From Acridotheres tristis (taxonomy: Eukaryota; Chordata; Aves; Passeriformes; Sturnidae), in contig CM072885.1 in the NCBI GenBank assembly GCA_037013685.1, positions 24,800,620-24,864,619 of the forward strand: a stretch of 64,000 nt of DNA. The letters run 5' to 3'. Positions within the stretch are counted from its first letter, which is position 1, and each line of letters begins with the position of its first letter. The notes beneath the pieces are model-generated. The model ran no database searches. It was not told where the DNA came from and saw only the letters and a list, made by a program, of their open reading frames with translations. Shown one piece after another: positions 13,516 through 23,294 of the stretch. The position numbers were made by a program, and so were the translations under genes.

Positions 13516-16500
13516 CATAAGCTACTGTAAAGGAATTTTTTTTCTACATTTTTCAAGCTTACTAGCTGAAATGGAATGTAGAAGCATTCAAACTTGGATT
13601 CAACAGTTTAATTTTATCTTGTGGATTCCAGGCATGGTGCCTGATTCTGCCTTGCCTTTTCTCTCCACACCTGTGAGAGGGAAACTGATAAACTGAGATT
13701 ATAAACATGAACTATTTTCCATTGGAAACACAGGCATGTCATAGGAAAGCACTGTGAGCAGATGGTTTTCTGAAGCCAAAGACCACATTGGTGTGAGCTG
13801 CTCAGACTGCCCTGCACAATTCCTGCATCTCAGACCTCTCCATTTTCTGCCCCAGTACAAGACACAGACTGACAGAAGGGCTCTACTGGGCTGCTTATGT
13901 CACAACCCATCTATTGTGTTAAACAGTAAGGCTGATGTAGACAATAATTCCTTTCCAGGCTTCAATGAGAAAGATTGAAACTACCATCACCTTCTTCCCT
14001 ACATTTCTTTTCTCTTTTACTGGTGATATGAGGGAGAAATCAAATACTCTTCTTTGCATGCAGTCAGCCACTGATTAAATGCAGTCACCTCCCTCTGTGT
14101 ATGTCCACAGTCTTTTAATACATTTACAAAGTGTCACACAAAACAAATATTAGCCCTAGGCAACAGAGGAAAGGAAAATAAAGTTTAACAAAACAAGTGC
14201 ACTTATACTCATGGGTCTCAAAGACTTCTAGCTTATTACAAAATCCAACAAAATCTAATGAAATTTCAAGAGGATTTTAGAAAATAATCATCATGCTGTT
14301 ACTCTGTGGATAGTCTCAGAAGTATGAAGCTGACAGAGAAGGCACTTGAAAAGAAAATAAAACATCTCTTTTAAACTAAGTGTGCTAAATGTAGCAAAAC
14401 CAATAGGAATATCTAATTTCCACTAGATGCAGGAAGGATGGGAAACACATTTTTCCTGATAAACAACCCTGGTGCTAAAGCAAGTGAGATAGTTACAGGC
14501 TCACTTGTCTTGGGGATGGCACATATCACCGGGAAAATGAAAGACATTCAAACCTCCTAGCTCATTCCCACCTTTCTTCTATATTCCTGGAGATCATAAC
14601 TTACAGGAACCTACTGGGAAAGGGCTCTCTAAGCTCTTCCTTATTTCTCTCTCTCCTTAGAGAGAGAACTGTATTATTGTCTGATTGCCAAGACCATACA
14701 ATGCCATAACCCCTTTTTAAATCCTCTCTAAATGTTAAGAAGTTGCCCCTAATAACACTGACATGATAAAGTCTAGCACTTGCCTAATTGCTCCTCCCTG
14801 TGTGGATATTAAATTCTGAAGGTGAGAAAGTAATAAGATTTTATACATTTATGGTTACAGTGAAACAGGGAAACCTTTGCTTGCTCTTACATGGTGTGGG
14901 AGCACGTGTACATGTACCGATGTATTGTGTATGTGTGCCTATATGTGGACACAGGCTGATCCCTGGGCAAGGGTTTGAGTGTGGGTCTCTTTTTGTGGCT
15001 TACATTTCTAGCAAGCTGTCTGGTAGCATCTGATATTTTATGAATGTTTATTTGTTGTGCACTAAGACTTTCCTTCAAAGATTCTCATGGTTCTAGTGTG
15101 GTTCCTGCCATTAGGAACGCTGCAAGGAAAAGGGAGAGCTTGCTTCCAGTGTCAATTTATCTGCAATAAAACTGCTTTCACTGTCCCACCAGAGAAATAA
15201 ATCTGGAACTTGTGGCTACTATACAGGTTATTATAAAATAGGTCAGTGACACTTTGACAAATGAACTGTATTCATTCTTGCCTTGCACTAGAGCTGCAGG
15301 GAATTTCAACTTCCTTGAGATATGCAGGTAATAACAAGGTGGAATTATTTAAATAATATCAGGTAAAAAACATACAGTGTGTCTGAAATCTATCTTCATC
15401 TTCAGGGTCTCCTTGCATGACATCTAAATTAAGTCAATTCCCCATCAACTGAGACAAGAATTTTTCTCAATGCAGAATCTAAAGATCAGTGGGTATCACT
15501 CCATCAGGACACAAGAAGGATGATATTTCAGAAGCCTCTTTGATTTGTTACAGTCTTTCCTCACCAGTGCTGGAGTGCAGTTGTTTCGGGAAGGGATTCC
15601 AAAGACAGAGGGACAGACATCATTTAGGATGTTGTGACACATCCCTCTAACTCTGTCACATGCCCTCTCAGTGTAATGACATGCCCTGACACCTTGTAAG
15701 AGATCACAATCAGGGAGTACAGCAATTGTGCCAAGACTAATTAGGAGAATTTATGAAATGAGAAATTTGAAGTCATTGCAGAGATTAATTCAAATTAGAA
15801 GAGTTCTAATAAAAGCTAGACTGATACAGATGCTGGTTAGCTAGTTTTTTTCTCTTTCTTACAGTTTCTTGTTTTATTTCTTCATTCCCTTATTTAAAGT
15901 CTAGTTCAAATCACTGAAAAAGATGTTTGTTCAACACTCTTAAAACTATTATTTGGAATTTCTTGTTAATCCAAATTTTTCACCTTTTTGGGGGAGAAAG
16001 TGGTGTAGGTGGGTGAGAAAAAAAAGCATGTATATGTAGCCACTAATTTATCAATGCAGCACTTCAAAGATGGAAATACTGACCGTGAAATTTTGCTTTT
16101 ATCTACAACATTGAAAATTTGAAAAACAAACAAAATAGAAATCCTGCAATCATTTCTTGAAGAAATAAATTTTCTCTAAGAAAGACCATCTGAGGAGGTA
16201 AAAATAATGCAATGTGAATATGTCATGCTTTCTTTCCTAAGGAGAAATTATACTAAAGGAGGCATTATACAAACCAGCATAACCATGAGTTTAGTCATAG
16301 CATTTTTCACTTTGGGATTTCAGAACATCGCCAGTATTTATTTTTCCATTGGGTTCATCATCAAGCTCTTGCTGAATGTGCACAAATAAATTCCTGCCAT
16401 ATATATTCATCTTAAAAAGCAACAGTTTAATTAGTCTGGTCATGAGAGACTATAAATCAGCATTAACAAGAAGTTATGCCTGCATTGCAAGCATTCCTCA

Positions 16501-16671
16501 AACAAAACTACTACAAGTGTTCAGGAGTAGTAGCCCAGGCAAAATTTTGAGGCATAGGAAAGAACAAAGGAATTTCATGGGTCTATTTCATCTCCAACAT
16601 GAAAAGCCAATTTTAGACCATCCTGAGTGCACTTTGCAGTAACTTAAAAGCCAGAAACTTCTCTACAGTCT
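13516..16671. other. single-copy non-coding stretch
   Basis: No gene recognised. It includes a 9-bp perfect CT/GA hairpin at 14645-14668 (TTCTCTCTC, a 6-nt loop, GAGAGAGAA) and a TG-rich segment around 14890-14950. The last 100 bases next to the retroviral cluster show no gag sequence and no CR1 sequence, which matters for the history of that cluster. Confidence 0.45.
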
Positions 16672-17389
16672 TCTCTTGGTTTGAAAAGACAGGTATGGTT
16701 TAAGGAAAGGCAGGAGCCCATTTTCTGCAATGCAGAGTGCAACCCCCCTCCCTTTTAATTATTTTAGGTCCAAATCAGACGCTTTCATGCAGGAGATATG
16801 GGGATAAGAATAACAGTTCTTTACTGGTATCTAACAAGGCAGAAAACAACAGCTATGAAAATTGGCAGCAGAACAAAACAGTCTAGCTCAGCTCCAGTCC
16901 CTTTTGGCCACAGGCCGTCTCCCTGTGCTCAGTTACCGGTGCTGTGGGGGCAGGGCAGGTCCCGCGCAGTTGAAGAGGGGCTGGAGTGATGGCGGCGGAG
17001 GCCCAGGGGTGAGAGGGGATGGGAAAGTGACTCCCCCCCTCACGGTGTCGGTCGTGGTGCTCCGCAGAGTGTCCGGAGATAGTAGGGTGAGGTGGGAAAG
17101 CAGCAGAGCGATGTCCAACAGCAGGGAGCGTGGATCTCAGTGCTGGGATGGCAGGGGAGATGCCAGAGCGGAGCCCAGGCTGTCTTCCCACTCCACGATC
17201 CAAGCGAGAGAGAGCCCCCGCTCCAGACCCCCATCTCACCTTTCCTTTTCCGGTTCCCCCCCCTCCCCCTCCACCCACCCCCCTACGAGAGAGCATTATC
17301 TGTCGTTTTAAGGTGTAGCCACAATTACTTAGCATAACAATGGGAGAAATTCCACAGAAAGAAAAAGGGGAACAATCCAACCCCCAATA
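16672..17389 (-). mobile_element. 3' LTR of the ERV-L-like element
   Basis: This 718-bp block aligns over its length with 48546-49252. On the minus strand it starts TATTGGGGGTTGGATTG (the sister copy starts TGTTGGGGG) and ends near CAAACCAAGAGA (the sister ends CAAACCAAGACA). A polypurine tract lies immediately upstream at 17390-17403, and the pol reading frame ends about 100 bp before it, so it is the downstream LTR. The middle is GC- and C/G-tract-rich and there is no clear TATA box. The 5 bases beyond its outer end (AGTCT) do not match the 5 bases beyond the 5' LTR stub (TTGTC), so no target-site duplication is preserved. Confidence 0.8.
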
Positions 17390-17403
17390 TTATCCACCCC
17401 TGA
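17390..17403 (-). promoter_or_regulatory. polypurine tract of the ERV-L-like element
   Basis: On the minus strand TTCAGGGGTGGATAA lies directly against the LTR terminus. A purine-rich run at this place primes plus-strand DNA synthesis in retroviruses. The matching position in the other copy (49253-49266) reads TTCAGGGGAGGATAA, so the tract is shared by the family. Confidence 0.7.
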
Positions 17404-17497
17404 ATTTCTCCCATACTAGTATGCTATATCAAATTAAACTGTTACATTATATATACATACATGCAGTTAGAGATATAGGCACAGTACTATAGGTATT

Positions 17498-17829
17498 TCA
17501 CCCTAAAACAAGGTCTTCTTGAGGCATGCATCGGGTCTCTCCATTCTTTTGCATCACCCACCAGGTGCAGCCTGGTCCTTGAGCGAATACAACTCCATGG
17601 ATGGGATTGTCTTTGCTGGAGGCAGGATTCACCCAAACAGTTTTTCCTAGCATACCTCTCATGTGTACCACTGGAACCTTATCTCCATCTGATATTCCCA
17701 AGGGCTCAGATTGGGCAGGGCCTGCTCGGTTAGTGGAACCTCGGGTGTTCACTAACCAGGTGGCCTTTGGTAGATTAATCTCCCAGTTCTTGAAAGTTCC
17801 CCCACCCAGTGCCTTCAAGGTGGTTTTAA
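17498..17829 (-). pseudogene. pol: ERV-L-like pol, integrase C-terminal part
   Basis: This is the end of the pol frame. It resumes at the codon where the solo LTR interrupts the integrase core region and runs about 110 codons to a stop at 17498-17500. Visible features are a basic/Trp-containing stretch (GPGCTWWVMQ) of the kind found in the SH3-like DNA-binding domain of retroviral integrases, and a Gly/Pro-rich linker. The frame continues exactly from the upstream half if the 1379-bp LTR and one copy of the 5-bp duplication are ignored, so only the insertion breaks it. No env frame follows: the stop is about 100 bp from the polypurine tract, which fits env-less class III (ERV-L) elements. Confidence 0.8.
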
Positions 17830-17834
17830 GCAGG
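17830..17834. repeat. target-site duplication, left copy
   Basis: GCAGG here is repeated exactly at 19214-19218, flanking the solo LTR that begins with TG and ends with CA. Five-base duplications are made by the integrases of several retroviral groups. Confidence 0.85.
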
Positions 17835-19213
17835 TGTCTTAGGTTTGAGTTGCCAATTTAAATAAACTTATTTCTTTCTGTTGTGAGACAGAACCAGGAG
17901 CAAAAGAGCAAGGCAGGCTTAAACTTGAAAAAAAAAGTATAGAAGAAAATTTATTAACTACACAAATGAAAAGGGGGGGGGAAAGGGAAAAAAAAACCAA
18001 AACAATTCAGAATAAGATTTTCCAGATCGCTCCTTCCCTCCCTCTCCCAATCTTCATAACAACAAAACAAACATATAACAAATACTTCGGTCAGTGCCCA
18101 ATTTAGACTTTCTCTGTTCACTTCTGAAGAGAGAAGCCTCTTCTTGTTGAAGTTGTAGAGATGTTTCCCACAAGAAGGGAAAAAAAATTCTCTTGTGGTT
18201 TTATCTTTCACGATTTGCATCCGCCCGGGAATCTGCAACCGTGATGCTCCTCCCAATTCTACAGCCGTCCCAAGGTTGTAGATGTGGGTCATGTCTGTTC
18301 CATGGGGTATTACTTTTAAGAATGAAATGTCCGACAACAACGATTCTCTCTGTCTCCTTTCTCTCTGCTCAGGCTTCATCTTCAGAAAACTGAAATCCCC
18401 TTCTTTTCTCAGGGCAGAAATTCTCAACACTGGTGTTTTTAGTCAAATCATCTCCTAAAAAGGAACATTTCCATTCCCCCATGTCTCTTTCCATGGTTTA
18501 TAGGAATATTCAGTACATCAGTTCATTCCTACAATTTCCCAAAAAGATTTTCAGCCATTTCAGCATCTTCTCATTCTTCTTCCATCTTAAAAAAAAAACT
18601 TAGCTCTTACATCACTGACTTCAGAAATCTTCTCATTCCCTTTCATATTCAAAGGAAAGGCTGGAGGCTTTGCAAATCTTATCTGAACACTAAAGAGTTA
18701 AAGTTTAACACAACTCCAAGAGTTGGGCCAGGCCCAGGCCGTGCTGGGTGAGGGTGGCTGAGGTGTTAATCAGCCTTTGTGGGGCTGGGCTGCAGCCCCA
18801 CACTGCCCATGGCCACCCGGGCAGGCCCGGCCCAGCCGGCAGCATAAAGAATCAGCCTTCCCCCACGCCAGAGCAGCAGGCCGGTGGAGGAAGAAGCCGT
18901 GAAGGTCTTATCACACAACTTTTCCTCCCCCCGGCCATCGGGTCCCCCTCATTGGCAAACGGGGCCCAAGCGGCCTCCGAGCCTCCCCTCCCCCCCGCAT
19001 GGGGGAGAGGGAAACTCGGGTTGGTGTTACCTGCTCAGCCGCTGGAAAGACAAAGAGGCCCAGTTCCGGATTACCTCCTTCAAAATGTGTGTGCACGGAG
19101 CGAACTGACTTTCTCCGATTGGCTGTTGCAGGTATCCCAAAACCCCCCCACAAAGGAAATTCCCTCAGGAAGAACCTCTTCTGAGTTTCTTCCTCCTAAG
19201 TCAACCTATCACA
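17835..19213 (-). mobile_element. solo LTR (1379 bp) inserted in pol
   Basis: On the minus strand it starts TGTGATAGGTTGACTTAGG and ends CAACTCAAACCTAAGACA, with perfect GCAGG duplications on both sides. It is homologous to the plus-strand LTR at 26384-27648: shared landmarks are CATTTTGAAGGAGGTAA, GCAGGTAAC, the purine-rich GGGAGAGGGAGGGAAGGAG and the end segment GCTCCTGGTTCTGTCTCACA. An AATAAA signal is at 17950-17955 (TTTATT on plus). The TATA-like segment found in the other copy is mutated here. Only one LTR and no internal sequence remain, as expected after LTR-LTR recombination. It splits the integrase frame, so it is younger than its host element. Confidence 0.9.
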
Positions 19214-19218
19214 GCAGG
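19214..19218. repeat. target-site duplication, right copy
   Basis: GCAGG, identical to 17830-17834. It marks the original integration point inside the integrase codons. Confidence 0.85.
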
Positions 19219-19724
19219 CCATTGCACCGTTCAACTTTCCCTGCAGCTGGAGCGTGGTAGGGGATATGGTACACGCACTCAATGCTGTGTTCTCTAGCCC
19301 AGGTGTTTATAAGGCTGTTCTTGAAATGAGTCCCATTGTCTGACTCAGTTCTCTCAGGGGTACCATGCCTCCAAAGAACTTGTTTTTCCAGGCCCAGGAT
19401 GGTGTTCCGAGCAGTGGCATGAGGCACAGGGTAGGTCTTCAACCATCCAGTGGTGGCTTCCACCATGGTCAGTACATAGCGCTTGCCCTGGTGAGTTTGA
19501 GGCAGTGTGATGTAGTCAATCTGCCAGACCTCTCCATACTTATATTTGGCCCATCGGCCCCCATACCAGAGGGGCTTCACCCGCTTGGCTTGCTTGATGG
19601 CAGCACACGTCTCACAGTCATGGATAACTTGAGAAATACTGTCCATGGTTAGATCCACCCCTCGGTCTCGTGTCCACTTATATGTGGCATCTCTGCCCTG
19701 ATGACCTGAGGCATCATGGGCCCA
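19214..19724 (-). pseudogene. pol: ERV-L-like pol, integrase zinc finger and catalytic core
   Basis: Integrase joins retroviral DNA to the host chromosome. The segment shows the N-terminal HHCC zinc-binding pattern (two histidines in HDASGHQG and later CETC) and the DDE catalytic core: the first Asp in WQIDYI, the second in ESDNGTH, and the Glu in GKVERCNG. All three acidic residues are present. The frame is open from the stop codon at 19725-19727 to the solo LTR, which cuts in just after the catalytic Glu. Reading frame and motif order agree with the RNase H segment upstream and the C-terminal segment at 17498-17829. Confidence 0.9.
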
Positions 19725-20597
19725 TCAAGCCAGGAACAACTCTCCCTTGTCTTGCCAGTCTAAATCTATCTTCGACACCTCTATCTGTGCAGCCTGATCT
19801 ACCTGCTCATTGTGTCGGTGTTCCTCATTAGCCCGACTCTTGGGGACATGGGCATCTACGTGATGGACTTTCACAGGCAGCTTCTCTATCCGGGTGGCAA
19901 TGTCTTTCCATTCATTGGCAGCCCAGATTGGTTTTCCCCTACGTTGCCAGTCAGCCTTTTTCCACCTTTCCAGCCATCCCCACAGAGCATTGGCTACCAT
20001 CCATGAATCAGTGTAAAGGAAGAGTTTTGGCCACTTCTCTCTTTCAGCAATGTCCAGGGCCAGCTGAACAGCTTTGAGTTCAGCAAGTTGACTCGATCCA
20101 CCTTCTCCTTCGGTAGCTTGTGCAACCTGTCGTGTGGGGCTCCATATGGCTGCTTTCCACTTCCGGTTCATCCCCATGATGCAGCAGGAACCATCAGTGA
20201 AAAGAGCATAGCATGTTTCATCTGCTGGCAGTTGGTTATATGGTGGGGCTTCTTCGGCCCCAGTCACTTGTTCCTGTTCCTCTTCGTCGGCAAGACCAAA
20301 GTCTTCCCCTTCCAGCCAGTTGGTAATTATATCCAAAATCCCAGGGCGATTCGGGTTTCCAATACAGGCGCGTTGTGTGGTGAGGGCAATCCATTTACTC
20401 CATGTGGCGTCAGTGGCATGGTGGGTTGAGGGAACCTTTCCTTTAAACATCCAGCCCAGCACTGGCAGTCGGGGTGCCAGGAGGAGTTGTGTTTCCATGC
20501 CAACCACCTCTGAGGCAGCTTGAACCCCTTCATAGGCGGCCAAGATCTCCCTCTCCGTTGGAGTGTAGTTGGCCTCGGACCCTCTGTAGCTTCGACT
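19725..20597 (-). pseudogene. pol: ERV-L-like pol, RNase H region
   Basis: RNase H degrades the RNA strand of the RNA/DNA hybrid during reverse transcription. After a connection segment (about the first 100 codons) the RNase H fold is recognisable: FTDGS, LAELKA, LYTDSW and QVDQAA supply the Asp-Glu-Asp-Asp metal-binding set, all present. The segment starts after a TAG at 20598-20600 and ends in a TGA at 19725-19727. Both stops are in the same frame as the reverse transcriptase before it and the integrase after it, so there is no frameshift in this part, only nonsense changes. Confidence 0.9.
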
Positions 20598-21430
20598 CTA
20601 GAACCCCAGTGGTCAGCCTTGCGTCTCACCAGGCACCTTCTGCCACAGGCTCCAGGACAGACCATGGCTCCCGGCTGCAGAGTAGAGCACATTCCTCACC
20701 TCTGGTCCTGTCCTGACTGGGCCAAGGGCTACTGCATGAGCAATCTCCTGCTTGATCTGGGCAAAGGCTTGCTGCTGCTCAGGGCCCCAGTGGAAATCGT
20801 TCTTCTTGCGGGTGACCAGGTAAAGAGGGCTCACAATCTGGCTGTACTCAGGAATGTGCATTCTCCAAAAGCCTATGGCACCTAGGAAGGCTTGTGTTTC
20901 CTTCTTGCTGGTTGGTGGAGACATTGCAGTGATCTTACTGATGACCTCACTGGGGATCTGGTGGCATCCATCTTGCCAGTTTACTCCCAGGAACTGGATC
21001 TCTTGGGCAGGCCCTTTGACTTTGCTCTTTTTAATGGCGAAGCCGGCTCCCAGCAGAATCTCAATGATCTTTTCTCCTTTCTGAAATACCTCCAATGCTG
21101 TGTCCCCCCACACAATGATGTCATCAATGTACTGCAGATGTTCTGGAGCTCCACCCTTCTCCAGTGTAGCCTGGATCAATCCATGACAGATGGTGGGACT
21201 GTGTTTCCACCCCTGGGGCAGTCGGTTCCACGTGTATTGCACACCCCTCCAGGTGAAAGCGAACTGAGGCCTGCACTCTGCTGCCAGAGGAATGGAGAAA
21301 AATGCATTGGCGATGTCAATGGTGGCGTACCACTTGGCTGCCTTGGACTCCAGCTCGTACTGCAGTTCCAGCATGTCTGGCACAGCAGCGCTCAGCGGTG
21401 GAGTCACCTCATTCAATGCACGATAGTCCA
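20598..21430 (-). pseudogene. pol: ERV-L-like pol, reverse transcriptase (N-terminally truncated)
   Basis: About 271 codons of reverse transcriptase. Visible motifs in order: LDYRALNEVTPP, ATIDIANAFFSIPL (first catalytic Asp), the LPQGW motif, YIDDII (catalytic Asp pair; Ile in place of the commoner Met or Val), and QEIQFLGVNW, followed by a thumb-like part with VSPLYLVTRKK. The fingers end is missing: upstream of LDYR the frame passes straight into a stub of the element's own LTR at 21431. A TGA at 20613-20615 and a TAG at 20598-20600 end the domain. Everything upstream in a normal pol (protease, RT start) is deleted. Confidence 0.9.
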
Positions 21431-21593
21431 GACCCCCATCCCACCTTTCCTTTTCCGGTTCCCCCCCCCTCCCCCTCCACCCACCCCCCAAGAGAGAACA
21501 TTATCTGTGGTTTCAAGGTGTAGCCACAACTACTTAGCATAACAATGGGAGGAATTCCACAGAAAGAAAAGGGGAACAATCCAACCCCCAACA
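21431..21593 (-). mobile_element. 5' LTR stub of the ERV-L-like element
   Basis: Minus-strand sequence starting TGTTGGGGGTTGGATTG at 21593 matches the start of the LTRs at 17389 and 49252 for about 160 bases (shared ATTGTTATGCTAAGTA, GTGGCTACACCTT, the G-tract and GGAAAAGGAAAGGTGGGA), then switches without a gap into reverse transcriptase codons. The outer end is the exact LTR terminus and abuts gag of the next element, the signature of integration. The inner end is a deletion that removed the rest of the LTR, gag, protease and the RT start. A few bases around TCCAGA at 21428-21433 are compatible with both sides and may be microhomology. Confidence 0.85.
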
Positions 21594-22991
21594 TTGTCAC
21601 TGCAGGGGATCCGAACCGATGCTTAGCAGCTAACTGGCGTAATTTTAAAAGGGTTTTGCCAATTAAAGGGTACATATTTATCTGGAGTAGTTCAATTTCC
21701 CCTTATTACTGGGAATGCCATTATCGTATCTCCTTCACCCTGCCAGTCCTCTCCTATTAGTGAAGACATAGGCACTGCAATCAGTTCAGCCACTTCTAAA
21801 TCACCATATTCTAGAGCCTTTTGCTTTACCTTCATCGAGAAGACAGCTGGGTCCCAGGAAGAGACAACCTCTGATCTAAACATCAGCAGGGCTGAAGCTG
21901 CTGTTTGGAGGCTGGCCAAGGTGCAGCTTGTGTTCTTTTCTGGGGTGTTTTGGCCATTCCTCTGTGTAGAGACCTTTTGGAGCTGTTCCATGCTCGGCTC
22001 CTGGTGTGAAGAAGCTGTGGGTGCTGTGGTTGCAGCAGGATCGGGGCTTAAGCTTGGTTCCGGAGTTGTTTTCAGAGCTTTGGTGTTGGTATCTCTTGGT
22101 CCCGATGCACTTCCGGGTTTTTCCTGTGTCGCTCCTGGTGTGACGTCATCACGGTGCACCTCTGCTTGGGGGTTGGTGGGGGTCTCCGTGGCGACTCGAG
22201 GTGGTGTCAGGTCCTCTTGCTGGGGCGAAGACAAGCCCTGCAAAAGCTGGGCTGGGGCCAAAACCCCTGCCCCCGGAGGCAGGGCTGCTTGGGGCCGATG
22301 CACATCTGCTCAGCACTGGCCTTGGGTCAGGACTCCACCTTCCTGAGGTTGGACCGAGACCACAGGAACCTCCCACCAAGGCGTGGTTGGAGCTGGAGGC
22401 ACATCCCACCAGGGCTGGGCTTGGGGCAAAGGCACACTTCCCCTGGGCTGGGCTTTTGGTGGAAGTACATCCCACGAGGGAGGCTGTGTTTCCTTTCTCC
22501 CTCCCCCGACCATGCGGCCGCGGCCATTTTGGTATTGTTCCCAGACCCCTGTCCCAGCCACGCAGCTGCCGCCATTTTGGGATAGTTCTTAGATGTCTCC
22601 CGCAGCAGTTTGGGGTGTTTTTAGAGTCTCTGGGCTGGCAACTGAGGAATTACCGGCCAGTAAAGTCTCTGTGCATGGAGTAAGTACTTTTTCTTCCATG
22701 CTTTCGCTGGATAAATCAGCTTTTATCTCTTTTATCAGCTTTAAAATAGTTTTCCAAGGCTTTAAAGCTCTAATTGCATTTTTATCGTTTTTTAAGGCAG
22801 CATTTAGTATTTCTTCTCCAATTTTAGTCCAATAGTCTATATTTAATGCAGTTTCTACAGTCGGTTCCCCCTTTTGTCCATAGTATTAAATCAAAAAGAA
22901 ATTCTTTTTCATATTCGATTTCCCACTCCTCCAAAAACTCTGTCCATACCTGAATCACTGGATGCGTATTTTTAGAAAAGAACTTCCCCAT
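21594..22991 (-). pseudogene. gag: gag of an ERV-K/alpharetrovirus-like element, broken
   Basis: Gag forms the viral core. The likely start is ATG at 22991-22989: the product begins MGKFFSKN with Gly at position 2, an N-myristoylation pattern of matrix proteins. This frame stops after about 52 codons and homologous-looking sequence continues in another frame to about 22600. A Pro/Trp-rich middle (22310-22561) with repeated W(D/E)VP units is followed, after another frame change near 22305, by a Thr/Pro/Gln-rich stretch and a capsid-like start (IMAFPVIRGN near 21720). A TGA at 21692 and another frame change precede a short segment KTLLKLRQLAAKHRFGSP, which resembles the first capsid helices. 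It is cut at 21594 by the ERV-L-like LTR. No intact protein is possible. Confidence 0.7.
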
Positions 22992-23026
22992 GATTTTCTT
23001 TTAGCTTTCCAGCTGAAGTTTTCCTT

Positions 23027-23216
23027 TGTCTCTAGGACACTCCTGGTTCTGGTCTTTTTTTTGTCTCTCGGACGTATTCCTGACTCTGGCCAGTGTTTTC
23101 CCTGCCTCTTGGGCAGCACTCGTCTCTATTGGACAGCTCTGGCTTTTTGCCAGTCTTTCTCTGCCTCTCAGGCAGTTCCCTGGCTCTCGGCCAGAATCCC
23201 CCTGGCTCTCGGCCAG
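23027..23216 (-). repeat. tandem hairpin array in the retroviral leader
   Basis: Between the primer-binding site and gag ATG lie about nine short stem-loops. Perfect 5-bp stems with 5-nt loops sit at 23102-23116, 23139-23153, 23161-23175, 23180-23194 and 23202-23216. Weaker ones lie at 23027-23039, 23062-23074, 23080-23093 (one mismatch) and 23122-23134. In RNA sense the units are CTGGC-CGAGA-GCCAG, CTGCC-TGAGA-GGCAG, CTGGC-AAAAA-GCCAG and GTC-CGAGA-GAC. Starts are spaced 17-22 nt apart. The position is where retroviral packaging signals lie; a packaging or dimerisation role is inference. Confidence 0.75.
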
Positions 23217-23274
23217 AATCCCCCATCTCAAGGACAGCCTGTCTCCCCCGCTCGTGGCGGTATGGCTATGCCAT

Positions 23275-23292
23275 ATCACGTTGGGGTCACCA
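23275..23292 (-). promoter_or_regulatory. primer-binding site, tRNA-Trp type
   Basis: On the minus strand TGGTGACCCCAACGTGAT begins 2 bases inside the LTR. It matches the tRNA-Trp primer-binding site known from avian leukosis/sarcoma viruses at 17 of 18 positions; the difference is G to A in a CpG. Such a site primes minus-strand DNA synthesis. Confidence 0.85.
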
Positions 23293-23294
23293 GA

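Noticed and set aside
14645..14668. CT/GA hairpin as a regulatory element
   Set aside because: A simple low-complexity CT run meeting a GA run gives this pairing by chance.
16862..17380. Frames of 149 and 165 codons in the LTR at 16672-17389
   Set aside because: They lie in a GC-rich LTR with few stops on either strand; no conserved domain, and the sister LTR does not keep them in the same form.
18748..19260. 170-codon plus-strand frame
   Set aside because: It lies in the GC-rich part of the solo LTR and runs past its end into antisense integrase; chance.
20892..21542. 216-codon plus-strand frame opposite the reverse transcriptase
   Set aside because: It is the antisense shadow of pol and the LTR stub; its sequence has no protein signature while the minus frame has all RT motifs.
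21921..22683. Plus-strand frames of 141-160 codons opposite gag
   Set aside because: Antisense shadows of the Pro/Thr-rich gag region, with low-complexity translation.
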